NCBI RefSeq assembly: GCF_023155275.1
Contig: NZ_JALMUV010000035.1
Span: 1 to 64,000 of the forward strand
Reading direction: 5' to 3'
Origin: Streptomyces rhizoryzae
GTDB taxonomy: Bacteria; Actinomycetota; Actinomycetes; Streptomycetales; Streptomycetaceae
Length of the DNA stretch: 64,000 nt
The first letter of the stretch is position 1; each line of letters begins with the position of its first letter. Positions 34,602 to 43,637 of this stretch are shown piece by piece. The position numbers and the translations under genes are program-made. The notes below the pieces were generated by a model. The model made no database searches. It had not been told where the DNA came from and saw nothing but the letters and a program-made list of their open reading frames with translations.

Positions 34602-35926
34602 CAGGCACCGACCGCCGCTCGCGCCACCGGGCCCGCGGGGCCGCCCGCGCCGGGCGCTCCCGCCGGCTCCCCGCCGGGCCCGAAGAGGCCCGCCCGGTCC
34701 GCGGCCCCGGCGCGCAGCGCGTGCACCGGCCCGAGCAGCAGTTCGTCGCCGGCGGCCCGGGAGAAGGCCCGCCGCGCGGCGCGGTCCCCGCCGGCGCCCG
34801 GCCCGCCCGGCAGCTGCACCGCCTCGGCGGCCACCGCGCGCAGCGCCGCGAGCGCCTGGGCCAGCGCCAGCGCGCCCGCACCGGGCACCGGCGGCTCCCC
34901 CGGGCCGGCGCCGTCCGCCGCCCGGGCCGCGTGGTGCGCCGCCGTACGGGCCGCCTGCACCGCCCCGTACAGCTCGGCGAGCCGGTGCCGCAGGCCCTGG
35001 GGGGCGCCGGCCGGGCCGCCGTCCGCCAGGTGCGCGCGCAGCCGGCCGGCCGTACGGGACAGCAGCGCGCCGGCCGTACCGGCCGCCTCCGCCGCCAGGC
35101 AGGCGGCCGCCGTCGCCCCGGTGGCGGCCAGCGCCGCGGCCACCGCGGCCGCCGCCCGGTCCCCGTCCGCGGGCGCCTCGCCCAGCAACTCGGCCGGGAC
35201 GTCCCGGAGTTCCACCCGGGCCTGCGGCCTGGTCCCGTCCGCCGCGTCCTGGCGGCCCCGCCGCAGCCCGGGGGGTGCCGCACCGTCCGGGCCGGCCGCC
35301 CGTACGGCGAAGAGCAGGGTCCGGCCGCGTGCGAACCCGCCGGTGTGCGCGGCGACCACCAGGACGTCCGCGGTGTGACCGTCGAGGACCTGGTCGGCCT
35401 CCCCGTAGAGCCGCCAGTCCCCCGCCGCCCCCTGGGTGCCGTCCGCCGGCGACCACCGGGCCTGGATGCCCCCGGCGCGGCCGCCGCCGGCCCAGTCGCC
35501 GCCGCCGGCCCCGGTCAGCGCCAGCGCGGTGGCCAGCCGCCCGCCGGGGACGGCCAGCGTGGCGGTCAGCTCCCCGGCGGCCAGGGCCGGCAGCAGGGCG
35601 GTGCGCCGCTCCTCCCCGCCCAGCGCGAGAAGCAGCGGGGCGGCCAGCGCGGCGGTGCCGATCAGCGGGCTGGGCAGTCCGGCGCGGCCGGTCTCCTCGC
35701 AGGCCGCCGCGAGTCCGGCGGTCCCGCGGCCGGCCCCGCCGTACGCGGCGGGCAGGGCCAGGCCGGGCAGGCAGGCCGCCGCGGCGAGCCGCCGCCACCG
35801 CGCCCGGTCGTACCCGTCGGGGCCGCCCGGGGCCGCCCCGCCCCCGTCCGGGCCGCCGTACCGGCCCAGCAGTGCGCGCAGCGGGCGGCGGATCTCGTCC
35901 TGCTCCTCGGTGAACGCGGCATCCAT
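34601..35926 (-). CDS. Acyl-CoA dehydrogenase-like protein (divergent)
   Basis: A 441-residue protein with acyl-CoA dehydrogenase layout: MDAAFTEEQDEIRRPLRALL at the N-terminus, LALPAAYGGAGRG, then an alanine-rich C-terminal helical domain containing LAELYGAVQAARTAA. The central FAD-binding region is poorly conserved and Gly/Ala-expanded, and no typical catalytic Glu is apparent. It may therefore be the non-catalytic subunit of a heteromeric enzyme, as in actinobacterial steroid FadE pairs. GGAGGAG precedes the ATG. The palindrome at 35981 lies 54 bases upstream. Confidence 0.78.
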   Translation of the reverse strand: MDAAFTEEQDEIRRPLRALLGRYGGPDGGGAAPGGPDGYDRARWRRLAAAACLPGLALPAAYGGAGRGTAGLAAACEETGRAGLPSPLIGTAALAAPLLLALGGEERRTALLPALAAGELTATLAVPGGRLATALALTGAGGGDWAGGGRAGGIQARWSPADGTQGAAGDWRLYGEADQVLDGHTADVLVVAAHTGGFARGRTLLFAVRAAGPDGAAPPGLRRGRQDAADGTRPQARVELRDVPAELLGEAPADGDRAAAAVAAALAATGATAAACLAAEAAGTAGALLSRTAGRLRAHLADGGPAGAPQGLRHRLAELYGAVQAARTAAHHAARAADGAGPGEPPVPGAGALALAQALAALRAVAAEAVQLPGGPGAGGDRAARRAFSRAAGDELLLGPVHALRAGAADRAGLFGPGGEPAGAPGAGGPAGPVARAAVGA

Positions 35927-35980
35927 CGGCGGGCTCCTCCCGGCCGTGCGGCGACGCCGTCCGCCCGGACGGCGCCCGAT

Positions 35981-35995
35981 CTGACGGCCCGTCAT
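35981..35995. promoter_or_regulatory. Regulon palindrome, site 7
   Basis: CTGACG-GCC-CGTCAT; one mismatch. It lies 54 bases upstream of the acyl-CoA dehydrogenase/DUF385 operon. Confidence 0.66.
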
Positions 35996-36074
35996 CATAG
36001 GGACGGGGCAACCACTTTCCTAGAGCCGGAGGGTTGCCGCCGCAGCCCTCCCACCCCTGCCCGCCCGCCTGTAT

Positions 36075-36089
36075 CTGATGTACCGTCAG
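36075..36089. promoter_or_regulatory. Regulon palindrome, site 8
   Basis: CTGATG-TAC-CGTCAG; one mismatch. It ends only four bases before the ATG of the SCP-x gene, leaving no room for a ribosome-binding site, which suggests a leaderless transcript. A second palindrome, GCTGACGTCAGC, lies inside the gene at 36099-36110. Confidence 0.68.
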
Positions 36090-36093
36090 ATTC

Positions 36094-37287
36094 ATGAGGC
36101 TGACGTCAGCAGGGTCCCCCCTCCGCCGCCGGAAGGTCGCCGTCGCCGGGGTCGCACTGTCGGACTGCGGGCGGGTGGACGGGGCCACCCCCTACGCCCT
36201 GCACGCCCAGGCCGCCCGCCGCGCGCTCGCCGACTCCGGGCTGGACCGCTCGGTGATCGACGGCTTCGCGTCCGCCGGGCTCGGCACGCTCGCCCCCGTG
36301 GAGGTCGCGGAATATTTGGGCCTGCGCCCCACCTGGGTGGACTCCACCTCGGTGGGCGGCGCCACCTGGGAGGTGATGGCCGCGCACGCCGCCGACGCCA
36401 TCGCGGCCGGTCACGCCGACGCCGTCCTCCTGGTCTACGGCTCCACCGCCCGCGCCGACCTCAAGGCCGGGCGGCGCACCGCCAACCTCTCCTTCGGCAC
36501 CCGGGGGCCGCTCCAGTTCGAGGCCCCCTACGGGCACACCCTGATCGCCAAGTACGCCATGGCCGCGCGCCGCCACCAGCACCAGTACGGGACCACCCTG
36601 GAGCAGCTGGCCCGGATAGCCGTCCAGGCCCGGGCCAACGCGGCGGCCAACCCGGACGCCCTGTACCGGGAGCCGATCACGGTGGACGAGGTGCTGTCCG
36701 GCCCGATGATCGCCGACCCGTTCACCGCACTGCACTGCTGCGTCCGCTCCGACGGCGGCTGCGCGGTCCTGCTCGTCGCCGAGGACCACGTGCCCGACCT
36801 CGCCCCGCGCCCGGTCTGGGTGCTCGGGGCGGGCACCGCCGTCTCGCACTCCGCCATGGCGGAGTGGCCGGACTTCACCGTCTCCCCCGCCGCCGTCTCC
36901 GGCCGCCTGGCCTTCGAACGGGCCGGCGTCCGCCCCGCGGAGATCGACTTCGCCGAGATCTACGACGCCTTCACCTACATGACGCTGGTGACGCTGGAGG
37001 ACCTGGGCTTCTGCGCCAAGGGGGAGGGCGGGGCGTTCGTGGAGCAGGGACGGCTGCTGCGGGGCGGCGCGCTGCCGGTGAACACCGACGGCGGCGGGCT
37101 GTCCGCCTGCCACCCCGGGATGCGGGGGCTGTTCCTGCTGGTCGAGGCGGTCCGGCAGCTGCGCGGCGAGGCCGGCCCGGACCGCCAGGTCCGCCGCCCG
37201 GACGGCAGCCTGCCCGAACTCGCCGTCGCCTCCGGCACGGGCGGCTGGTTCTGCTCCTCGGGGACGGTGGTCCTGGGGCGGGGGTAG
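36094..37287 (+). CDS. SCP-x-type thiolase/aldolase without the nucleophilic Cys
   Basis: A 397-residue thiolase-fold lipid-transfer protein. At the position of the thiolase nucleophile it reads SVGGATWEVM, with no cysteine, so it cannot act as a normal thiolase. EIDFAEIYDAFTYMTLVTLE and GFCAKGEGGAFVEQG are the signature blocks shared with Ltp2-type retro-aldolases of steroid side-chain degradation. Aldol cleavage together with a DUF35 protein (38202) is a reasonable prediction. The palindrome ends four bases before the ATG, and no Shine-Dalgarno sequence is present. Confidence 0.85.
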   Translation: MRLTSAGSPLRRRKVAVAGVALSDCGRVDGATPYALHAQAARRALADSGLDRSVIDGFASAGLGTLAPVEVAEYLGLRPTWVDSTSVGGATWEVMAAHAADAIAAGHADAVLLVYGSTARADLKAGRRTANLSFGTRGPLQFEAPYGHTLIAKYAMAARRHQHQYGTTLEQLARIAVQARANAAANPDALYREPITVDEVLSGPMIADPFTALHCCVRSDGGCAVLLVAEDHVPDLAPRPVWVLGAGTAVSHSAMAEWPDFTVSPAAVSGRLAFERAGVRPAEIDFAEIYDAFTYMTLVTLEDLGFCAKGEGGAFVEQGRLLRGGALPVNTDGGGLSACHPGMRGLFLLVEAVRQLRGEAGPDRQVRRPDGSLPELAVASGTGGWFCSSGTVVLGRG

Positions 37288-37356
37288 CGGCGACCGGCTT
37301 CCTCGGGCGCGCGCTGCCGGACTCCGGGCCCGGGGCCGCCGCGTACGCTCCCCGGC

Positions 37357-38082
37357 ATGCCCGATCACACCGATGACACCGCCGGCACCGATGGCACGCC
37401 GACCGCCGGGGCCGCCGCCGACGCCGAGACCCTGGCCTTCCGCGACCTGCTGCGCGGCCTGCGGGTCTGGACCGGGGAGCTGCCGTCCTTCGACCCGGCG
37501 CAGGCACCCGCCGAGCCGCTGCCGCTCTTCCGGCAGTGGCTGCGCGAGGCCGCCGAGGCCGGCGTTCCCGAACCGCACACCATGTCCCTGGCCACCGCGG
37601 ACGCGGCCGGCGACCCGTCGGTGCGCATCGTGATGCTGCACGACGCCGACGAGCGCGGCTGGCACTTCGGCACCCACCGCGGCAGCCGCAAGGGCCGCGA
37701 CCTGGCCGCCCGGCCGCGGGCCGCGCTCGCCTTCTACTGGGCGGCGGCCGGCCGCCAGGTGCGGGTGCGGGGCACGGTGACCGCGGCCGGGCCCGAGGAG
37801 AGCGCCGCCGATCTGCACCGCCGGTCCACCGGCGCGCTGGCCGCCGCACTGGTGGGCCGCCAGAGCGAGGTGCTCGGCTCGGTGGCGGAGCTGCACCGCG
37901 CGGCGGACGCCGCCTGGGAGCGCGCCGGGCGCGAGCCGGACGCCCCGGCCCCGAGCTGGACCCTGTACGTCCTGCGCGCCGACGAGGTGGAGTTCTTCCA
38001 GGGTGACCACCGCCGCCGCCACCTCCGCCTCACCTACCGGCGGACGGACGGCGGTTGGGAACGGGAGCTGCTCTGGCCGTGA
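37357..38082 (+). CDS. Pyridoxamine 5'-phosphate oxidase-like flavoprotein
   Basis: A 241-residue FMN split-barrel protein. LFRQWLREAAEAGVPEPHTM, SVRIVMLHDADERGWHFGTH and SRKGRDLAARPRAALAFYW follow the order of PdxH (pyridoxamine-phosphate oxidase), and the C-terminal FFQGDHRRRHLRLTY resembles its substrate-binding end. It may make pyridoxal phosphate or be a paralogue used with F420/FMN elsewhere. It starts 69 bases after the SCP-x gene on the same strand; co-transcription is possible. Confidence 0.78.
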   Translation: MPDHTDDTAGTDGTPTAGAAADAETLAFRDLLRGLRVWTGELPSFDPAQAPAEPLPLFRQWLREAAEAGVPEPHTMSLATADAAGDPSVRIVMLHDADERGWHFGTHRGSRKGRDLAARPRAALAFYWAAAGRQVRVRGTVTAAGPEESAADLHRRSTGALAAALVGRQSEVLGSVAELHRAADAAWERAGREPDAPAPSWTLYVLRADEVEFFQGDHRRRHLRLTYRRTDGGWERELLWP

Positions 38083-38201
38083 GGGAGGCCGGGCCGCCGG
38101 GCCGTCTCCGGCCGGGCCGCGGACGAGCCGGACCGGAGGCGGACCGGGGCGGGGCGCGCGGGGCCGCGGGCGGACCGGGGCCCGGGCAGCCGCCCCCGGG
38201 C

Positions 38202-38759
38202 TCACCCCGCCGGGCGGAACACCGGGATCGCGAACCCGCCGTCCGGAGCCGGGCCCGGGCCGCCGCCGTCCGGGCCGGCGGCCGCCGGCCGTTCCGTGCG
38301 GAAGTGCAGCGTGAGCGGCATACCGATCCGCAGGCGGGCCTCCGGGCAGTCGGTCACCTCGGTCATCATCCGGGGGCCCTCGGCCAGGTCGACGACCGCG
38401 GCGACGTACGGGACGCGGCCACCGAACGGCGGGAGGTCGTTGCGGTGCACGACGGACCACGTGTAGAGGGTGGCGCGGCCCGTCGCCGGCTCCCAGCCGA
38501 CGTCCTCGCTCCAGCAGGACGGGCAGAACTCGCGCGGGTAGTGGTGCACCGCGCCGCAGCCCGCGGCCCGGCAGCGGCGCAGCAGCAGCCGCCCCTCGGC
38601 CGCCGCCGCCCAGTAGGGCCGGGTGAAGTCGTCCACCTCCGGCAGGTCGAACCGCGCCGCCGGCGCCGCCGCCCGGGCCGCACCGCCGGCCTCCGCCGCC
38701 TTCCGCACCGCCGCCATCTCCCCGTCCCCACCGCCGCCGTCCGACGGCTCCGTCCGCAC
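38202..38759 (-). CDS. DUF35 Zn-ribbon/OB-fold protein, second copy
   Basis: A 185-residue DUF35 protein: zinc-ribbon cysteines in RCRAAGCGAVHHYPREFCPSCW, then an OB fold (TLYTWSVVHRNDLPPFGGRVPYVAAVVDL, of which the first residues mark the strand). It is the natural partner for the cysteine-less SCP-x protein at 36094. The GTG at 38759 is preferred as start because AGGA lies about eight bases upstream, directly against the palindrome at 38769. An ATG at 38717 is the alternative. It is divergent from the NDP-forming acyl-CoA synthetase. Confidence 0.8.
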   Translation of the reverse strand: MRTEPSDGGGGDGEMAAVRKAAEAGGAARAAAPAARFDLPEVDDFTRPYWAAAAEGRLLLRRCRAAGCGAVHHYPREFCPSCWSEDVGWEPATGRATLYTWSVVHRNDLPPFGGRVPYVAAVVDLAEGPRMMTEVTDCPEARLRIGMPLTLHFRTERPAAAGPDGGGPGPAPDGGFAIPVFRPAG

Positions 38760-38768
38760 CGAAATTTC

Positions 38769-38783
38769 CTGACGGTACGTCAG
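38769..38783. promoter_or_regulatory. Regulon palindrome, site 9
   Basis: CTGACG-GTA-CGTCAG, perfect half-sites, nine bases before the DUF35 start. Confidence 0.75.
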
Positions 38784-38884
38784 TTCAGCGCACGGCCGGG
38801 CGGCGCGCAAGGGGGCCGCAGAGCCCCGCACGGCGCGGGCGCCGCGTCCGGAAGCTTTGCCGGGCACCTCGCGCACACCCATTC

Positions 38885-38899
38885 CTGACGAGCCGTCAG
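38885..38899. promoter_or_regulatory. Regulon palindrome, site 10
   Basis: CTGACG-AGC-CGTCAG, perfect half-sites, 88 bases before the acyl-CoA synthetase start and in tandem with site 11. Confidence 0.75.
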
Positions 38900-38908
38900 T
38901 TCAGTAAC

Positions 38909-38923
38909 CTGACAAGGCGTCAG
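38909..38923. promoter_or_regulatory. Regulon palindrome, site 11
   Basis: CTGACA-AGG-CGTCAG; one mismatch. It starts 24 bases after site 10, a spacing that would place two dimers about two helical turns apart. Confidence 0.68.
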
Positions 38924-38987
38924 CTACTGCTGAGCGCGGTACGGCGCGCAGTCCACGAGAGCCGTCACACAGGAGCGGGCGTCTGCG

Positions 38988-41264
38988 ATGCTTGGATCGA
39001 CTCACGGCACCCTCACCACGCACTCCCGGCCGGCCCGCGTCGTGGCCTGCGGGGAGCACCGGCCACCGACCGTCCACGCCACCGGGGACCCCGGCGGCAG
39101 CGGCGGCCCGCGCACGGCGGGCGGCGCGGCCGCCGGGCCGGCCGCCGCCGACCTCGACGTCAGCGGCCGCCCGCTGCACGCCCCGGTCCCGGACCTGGAC
39201 CGCTTCTTCCGGCCCGCCTCGGTGGCCGTGATCGGCGCCTCGGACACCGAGGGCCGCCCCAACACCGGCATCACCCGCCAGCTGATCGCCTGGGCCGAGC
39301 GGGTCGGCGCCCGGCTCCATCCCGTCAACCCCGGCCGCGAGCAGGTCTTCGGACTGCCCTGCCACCCCGGCGTCGCGCAGCTGCCGGAGACCGTCGACCT
39401 CGCCGTGCTGCTCGTCGCCGATCCGCTGCCGGTGATCGGGGAGCTCGCCGCCGCCGGGGTGCCCTTCGCGGTCGCCTTCGCCTCCGGCTTCGCCGAGACC
39501 GGCGAGGACGGGGCGGCCGCCCAGGCCCGGCTGGCCGAGGCCGTCGCGGGCTCCGGCCTGCGGCTGCTCGGGCCCAACACCAACCTCAACGCCTTCGAGG
39601 CATTCCGGGCCGACCTCGACGGCCCGGCCATCGCCCTGATCACCCAGTCAGGCCACCAGGGCCGGCCCGTCTTCGCCCTCCAGGAACTGGGCATCCGGCT
39701 CTCGCACTGGGCCCCGACCGGCAACGAGGCCGATCTGGAGACCGCCGACTTCCTCTCCTACTTCGCCTCCCGCCCCGAGGTCGGCGCGATCGCCGCGTAC
39801 GTGGAAGGGCTCAAGGACGGCCGGAGCTTCCTGCTCGCCGCCGACCGCGCGGCCCGCAACAAGGTGCCGGTGGTCGTCGTCAAGGTCGGCCGCACCGAGA
39901 CCGGCGCCCGCACCGCCGCCTCGCACACCGGCAAGCTCACCGGCGCGGACGCCGTGGTGGACGCCGCACTGCGGCAGTTCGGCGTGATCCGCGTCGACGG
40001 CCTGGACGAGTTGCAGGACACCGCGGCGCTGCTGGCCCGGGCCCGCAGGCCCACCGCCGAGGGCGTCGCGGTCTATTCGATCTCCGGCGGCACCGGGGCG
40101 CACTTCGCCGACCTGGCGACCGCCGCGGGCCTGACCCTGCCCACCCTCGGCGACGCCAAGCAGGCCGAACTCCACCAGTGGATACCGGGCTACCTCAACG
40201 TCGCCAACCCGATCGACAACGGCGGCCACCCGGTGGGCGACTGGCGCGGCCCCAAGATCATCGACGCGATCCTCGCCGACCCCGCCGTCGGCGTGCTGAT
40301 CTGCCCGATCACCGGCCCCTTCCCGCCCATGAGCGACAAGCTGGCGCGGGACCTCGTGGCCGCCGCGGAGCGCACCGACAAGCTGGTGTGCGTGGTGTGG
40401 GGCTCGCCGGTCGGCACCGAGGACGCCTACCGCCGCACCCTGCTCGGCTCGTCCCGGGTGGCGACCTTCCGCACCTTCGCCAACTGCATCACCGCCGTCC
40501 GCGCCTATCTGGACCACCACCGCTTCACCGCCGCCTACCGCTCCCCCTTCGACGACGCCCCGCGCGTCCGCACCCCCTCCGCCCGCAAGGCGCAGGCCCT
40601 GCTGCGGCCCGGCCGGCAGCTCAGCGAGCACGCCGCCAAGCAGCTGCTGCGCGCCTACGGCATCCGCGTACCGCGCGAGCAGCTGGTGACCAGCGCGGCG
40701 GCGGCCGTCCGGGCGGCGGCCCAGGTCGGCTATCCGGTCGTGCTGAAGGGCTCGGGCCCGGAACTGGCCCACAAGACCGAACTGGGACTGGTCAAGGTCG
40801 GTCTGACCTCGGCGAGCCAGGTCCGGGACGCCTACCGGGAGCTGACCGACATCGCCCGCTACGAGGACCTGCCGCTGGACGGCGTGCTGGTCTGCCAGAT
40901 GATCGAACGCGGCGTGGAGATGGTCGTCGGCGTCACCCACGACCCGCTCTTCGGCCCGACCGTCTCGGTGGGTCTGGGCGGGGTGCTCGTGGAGGTCCTC
41001 CGGGACGTCGCGGTGGGCGTCCCGCCGTTCGGCGAGGAGCACGCCCGGGCCATGCTCCGGCGGCTGCGCGGCCGCGCCCTGCTGGACGGCGTCCGCGGGA
41101 TGCCGCCGGCGGACACCGACGCGCTGGTCGAGACCGTGCTGCGGGTCCAGCGGATGGCGCTGGAGCTCGACGGCGGGCTGGCCGAACTCGACATCAACCC
41201 GCTGGTCGTCCTGGAGCGGGGCCAGGGCGCGGTCGCCCTGGACGCCCTCGCCGTCTGCCGCTGA
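38988..41264 (+). CDS. NDP-forming acyl-CoA synthetase (two-domain fusion)
   Basis: A 758-residue protein of the acetyl-CoA synthetase (ADP-forming) superfamily. After about 75 low-complexity residues the CoA-binding Rossmann domain begins (FRPASVAVIGASDTEGRPN), followed by succinyl-CoA-ligase-like domains with SHTGKLTGADA and SISGGTGAHFAD. The ATP-grasp domain has PVVLKGSGPELAHKTELG, VGVTHDPLFGPTV and AELDINPLV. It would make or use acyl-CoA with a phosphohistidine intermediate. Two palindromes lie upstream, and a PaaG-like crotonase follows after 67 bases, probably on the same message. Confidence 0.87.
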   Translation: MLGSTHGTLTTHSRPARVVACGEHRPPTVHATGDPGGSGGPRTAGGAAAGPAAADLDVSGRPLHAPVPDLDRFFRPASVAVIGASDTEGRPNTGITRQLIAWAERVGARLHPVNPGREQVFGLPCHPGVAQLPETVDLAVLLVADPLPVIGELAAAGVPFAVAFASGFAETGEDGAAAQARLAEAVAGSGLRLLGPNTNLNAFEAFRADLDGPAIALITQSGHQGRPVFALQELGIRLSHWAPTGNEADLETADFLSYFASRPEVGAIAAYVEGLKDGRSFLLAADRAARNKVPVVVVKVGRTETGARTAASHTGKLTGADAVVDAALRQFGVIRVDGLDELQDTAALLARARRPTAEGVAVYSISGGTGAHFADLATAAGLTLPTLGDAKQAELHQWIPGYLNVANPIDNGGHPVGDWRGPKIIDAILADPAVGVLICPITGPFPPMSDKLARDLVAAAERTDKLVCVVWGSPVGTEDAYRRTLLGSSRVATFRTFANCITAVRAYLDHHRFTAAYRSPFDDAPRVRTPSARKAQALLRPGRQLSEHAAKQLLRAYGIRVPREQLVTSAAAAVRAAAQVGYPVVLKGSGPELAHKTELGLVKVGLTSASQVRDAYRELTDIARYEDLPLDGVLVCQMIERGVEMVVGVTHDPLFGPTVSVGLGGVLVEVLRDVAVGVPPFGEEHARAMLRRLRGRALLDGVRGMPPADTDALVETVLRVQRMALELDGGLAELDINPLVVLERGQGAVALDALAVCR

Positions 41265-41331
41265 GCACCGCCGCGGCGGCCCCGCCCGCCGCGCTCCCGT
41301 ACCGTCCCGCCCCCCGTGGAGCCGCTTCGCC

Positions 41332-42204
41332 ATGACGTCCGCACCGTCCCCCCGTACCGGAACCGCCGGCGGCCCGGACCCGGCGGCCACCGCCGCCGCG
41401 CCCGCCCCCCGGCCCGACCCCTCCTTGATACTCCACACCACTGACAACGGCGTCGCACAGCTCACCCTCAACCGCCCCGACGCCCTCAACGCCCTCACCC
41501 CCGACCTGCGCGACCACCTGATCCGCCGGTTCGCCGACGCCTCCGCCGACCCCGCCGTGCGGGCCGTGGTGCTCACCGCGACGGGCCCGGGCTTCTGCGC
41601 CGGCGCCGACCTGCGCGGCGCCCCGCGGACCGGCGACCGGGTGGCCGGCGACGTCGCGCGGATGATCCGGGACGGCGCCCAGCGCCTGATCGCCGCCGTA
41701 CTGGACTGCGAGAAACCGGTGATCGCCGCCGTCAACGGCACCGCCGCCGGGATCGGCGCGCACCTGGCGTTCGCCTGCGACCTGGTGCTGGCCGCCGCGT
41801 CGGCCCGCTTCATCGAGGTGTTCGTGCGCCGCGGGCTGGTGCCGGACGGCGGCGGAGCCTACCTGCTGCCGCGGCTGATCGGCCCGCAGCGCGCCAAGGA
41901 GCTGATGTTCTTCGGGGACGCCGTACCGGCCGCCGAGGCCGCCCGGCTGGGCCTGGTCAACCGGGTCGTGCCCGACGCGGAGCTGGCGGCCACCGCCGGC
42001 GCCTGGGCCGAGCGGCTGGCGGCCGGCCCCACCCGGGCCCTGGCCCTGACCAAGCAGCTGGTCAACGCCTCCCTCGACGGCGACCGCGGCACCGCGTTCG
42101 GCGCCGAGGCGGCCGCCCAGGAGATCAACATGACGACGGCGGACGCCCAGGAGGGCCTCGCCTCCTTCGCGGACCGCCGCCGGCCCGCCTACCGGGGGCG
42201 GTGA
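41332..42204 (+). CDS. Crotonase-family isomerase/hydratase, PaaG-like
   Basis: A 290-residue crotonase-fold protein with a roughly 30-residue Pro/Ala-rich N-terminal extension. The oxyanion-hole motifs GFCAGADLR and GTAAGIGAHLA are present. The two hydratase glutamates are absent (GAHL, FIEVFV), but RGLVPDGGGAYLLPRLIG carries the aspartate used by PaaG and enoyl-CoA isomerases, so isomerase activity is more likely than hydration. It follows the NDP-forming synthetase by 67 bases and is presumed co-transcribed with it. Confidence 0.86.
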   Translation: MTSAPSPRTGTAGGPDPAATAAAPAPRPDPSLILHTTDNGVAQLTLNRPDALNALTPDLRDHLIRRFADASADPAVRAVVLTATGPGFCAGADLRGAPRTGDRVAGDVARMIRDGAQRLIAAVLDCEKPVIAAVNGTAAGIGAHLAFACDLVLAAASARFIEVFVRRGLVPDGGGAYLLPRLIGPQRAKELMFFGDAVPAAEAARLGLVNRVVPDAELAATAGAWAERLAAGPTRALALTKQLVNASLDGDRGTAFGAEAAAQEINMTTADAQEGLASFADRRRPAYRGR

Positions 42205-42217
42205 CCGCCGCCCCCGT

Positions 42218-42853
42218 TCACCGCCGCCCCGCCTCCGGGCACTCCGGCACCTCCCGGGTGTTGCGGGTGCGCACCCCGGGCAGCCACCCCGCCACGCCCT
42301 GCCCGGTGCGCACCCGGTACCACCGGGTGGACGTCACACCCTGCTCGTCCCGCACCAGCTGCCCGTCCGTCACCACGCAGCGGGCCGCCAGCACGTCGCC
42401 GTGCCAGACCCGCCCCGCGGAGTTCCCGTGCGCCGCGTACGTCCGGTACGGGTCCTTGGCCAGCCGCAGCGAGCACTCCAGGGTGCGGTCCGTCCGGCAC
42501 GCCGCCTCGCTGTTGTAGACCGTGACCGGCACCGACGCCGGCGGCCCGGCCGGCCGGACGTCCACGGCGCCCGGCCGCAGCAGCAGCCACCACACGCCGA
42601 GCACCACCACCGCCACCCCCGCCGCGACCGCCAGGACCACGGCGTACGGCCGCCGCACCGGCCCGGCCCGCCAGGGCCCGCCCCCGGGGACCATCACCCC
42701 CGAACTCCCCGCCGGTGCGGGCGTCTTGACGCGCTCCCACAGGCCCGCGGGCGTCTCGATCTCCTCGTCGGCCGCCCGCAGCACCGCCCGCAGCCGCGCC
42801 TCCGCCTCGCCGTCCCCGCCGTACCGTGGCCCCGCGCCCACCGTGCCGCTCAC
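42218..42853 (-). CDS. Membrane protein, putative anti-sigma partner
   Basis: A 211-residue single-pass membrane protein: cytoplasmic N-terminus of about 70 residues, one hydrophobic segment (YAVVLAVAAGVAVVVLGVWW), and an extracellular domain with four cysteines and a GWLP segment resembling SH3-like folds. The GTG start overlaps the stop of the ECF sigma gene (GTGA), the usual arrangement for an anti-sigma factor. No zinc anti-sigma HxxxCxxC motif is present, so this role rests on context. Confidence 0.72.
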   Translation of the reverse strand: MSGTVGAGPRYGGDGEAEARLRAVLRAADEEIETPAGLWERVKTPAPAGSSGVMVPGGGPWRAGPVRRPYAVVLAVAAGVAVVVLGVWWLLLRPGAVDVRPAGPPASVPVTVYNSEAACRTDRTLECSLRLAKDPYRTYAAHGNSAGRVWHGDVLAARCVVTDGQLVRDEQGVTSTRWYRVRTGQGVAGWLPGVRTRNTREVPECPEAGRR

Positions 42854-43443
42854 CTCCCGGCCCGTCCGTGCTCCGATTCAACGAGGTACGCGCGCAGCCT
42901 GTCCAGGGCCCGGGCGCGGTGCCGGGCGGCCGTGCCGCGGTGCACCTTCATGATCTGTGCGGCCTGGTCGAGGGTGTACCCGTCCAGGTCGACGAGGATC
43001 ACGATGCCCGCCTGCCGGTGCGAGAGCCGCCCCAGCAGCCGGACCGCCTCCAGCTCCGCGTGCCGCCGCGCCACCCCGCCGTCCCACTCCCCCGAGCCGG
43101 GCCCCGCCCCGCCGCCCGCCCCGGCCCCGTCCGCCACGTCCGCCACCTCGTCCACCAGCACCTGCCGCCGCTCCTTGCGGTACGCGTCCCGGGTGGCGCT
43201 CAGGACGGCGGTGAAGGCGTAGGCGTACGGTTCCGGATGGGCCAGGAAGCGCTGCGGGCGGGCGGCCAGTTTGAGGTACGCCTCGTGGACCGCGTCCTCC
43301 GCCGACTGGCGCGAGCCGGCCAGCATCACGGCCCGCCGGTAGAGCCGCGGCAGCAGCCCGCAGAACACCTCGTCGAACGCCGCCGCCCGGGCCCCGCCGG
43401 ACCCGGCTGCCGACCGAGCGGTCGGCGGTGTCGCATCGGCCAT
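42850..43443 (-). CDS. ECF-type RNA polymerase sigma factor
   Basis: A 197-residue extracytoplasmic-function sigma factor. Region 2 (LYRRAVMLAGSRQSAEDAVHEAYLKLAAR) and region 4 (LLGRLSHRQAGIVILVDLDG then YTLDQAAQIMKVHRGTAARH) are both evident, separated by a Gly-rich linker. GGAGGG precedes the ATG at 43443. It is coupled to the downstream membrane protein. It has no link by sequence to the catabolic regulon except location. Confidence 0.88.
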   Translation of the reverse strand: MADATPPTARSAAGSGGARAAAFDEVFCGLLPRLYRRAVMLAGSRQSAEDAVHEAYLKLAARPQRFLAHPEPYAYAFTAVLSATRDAYRKERRQVLVDEVADVADGAGAGGGAGPGSGEWDGGVARRHAELEAVRLLGRLSHRQAGIVILVDLDGYTLDQAAQIMKVHRGTAARHRARALDRLRAYLVESEHGRAGR

Positions 43444-43609
43444 GAACCGGAACCCTCCCCCGTGCTCGGCTACGGCGCGACCGAGGGGGAAGGTACCCGG
43501 GCGCCCGGCAGCCAATCAGGAACACGGCCCCAATCTGCCCGAACCCTCATGATTCATCCGGCCGTTCCGGCCCGAACCACCCGTGTGAGTGGCACCCGCC
43601 CCTTCCTAT

Positions 43610-43624
43610 CTGACGGGCCATCAG
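43610..43624. promoter_or_regulatory. Regulon palindrome, site 12
   Basis: CTGACG-GGC-CATCAG; one mismatch. It lies 13 bases before the flavin reductase start. Confidence 0.68.
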
Positions 43625-43637
43625 TTTCAATGAGGCC

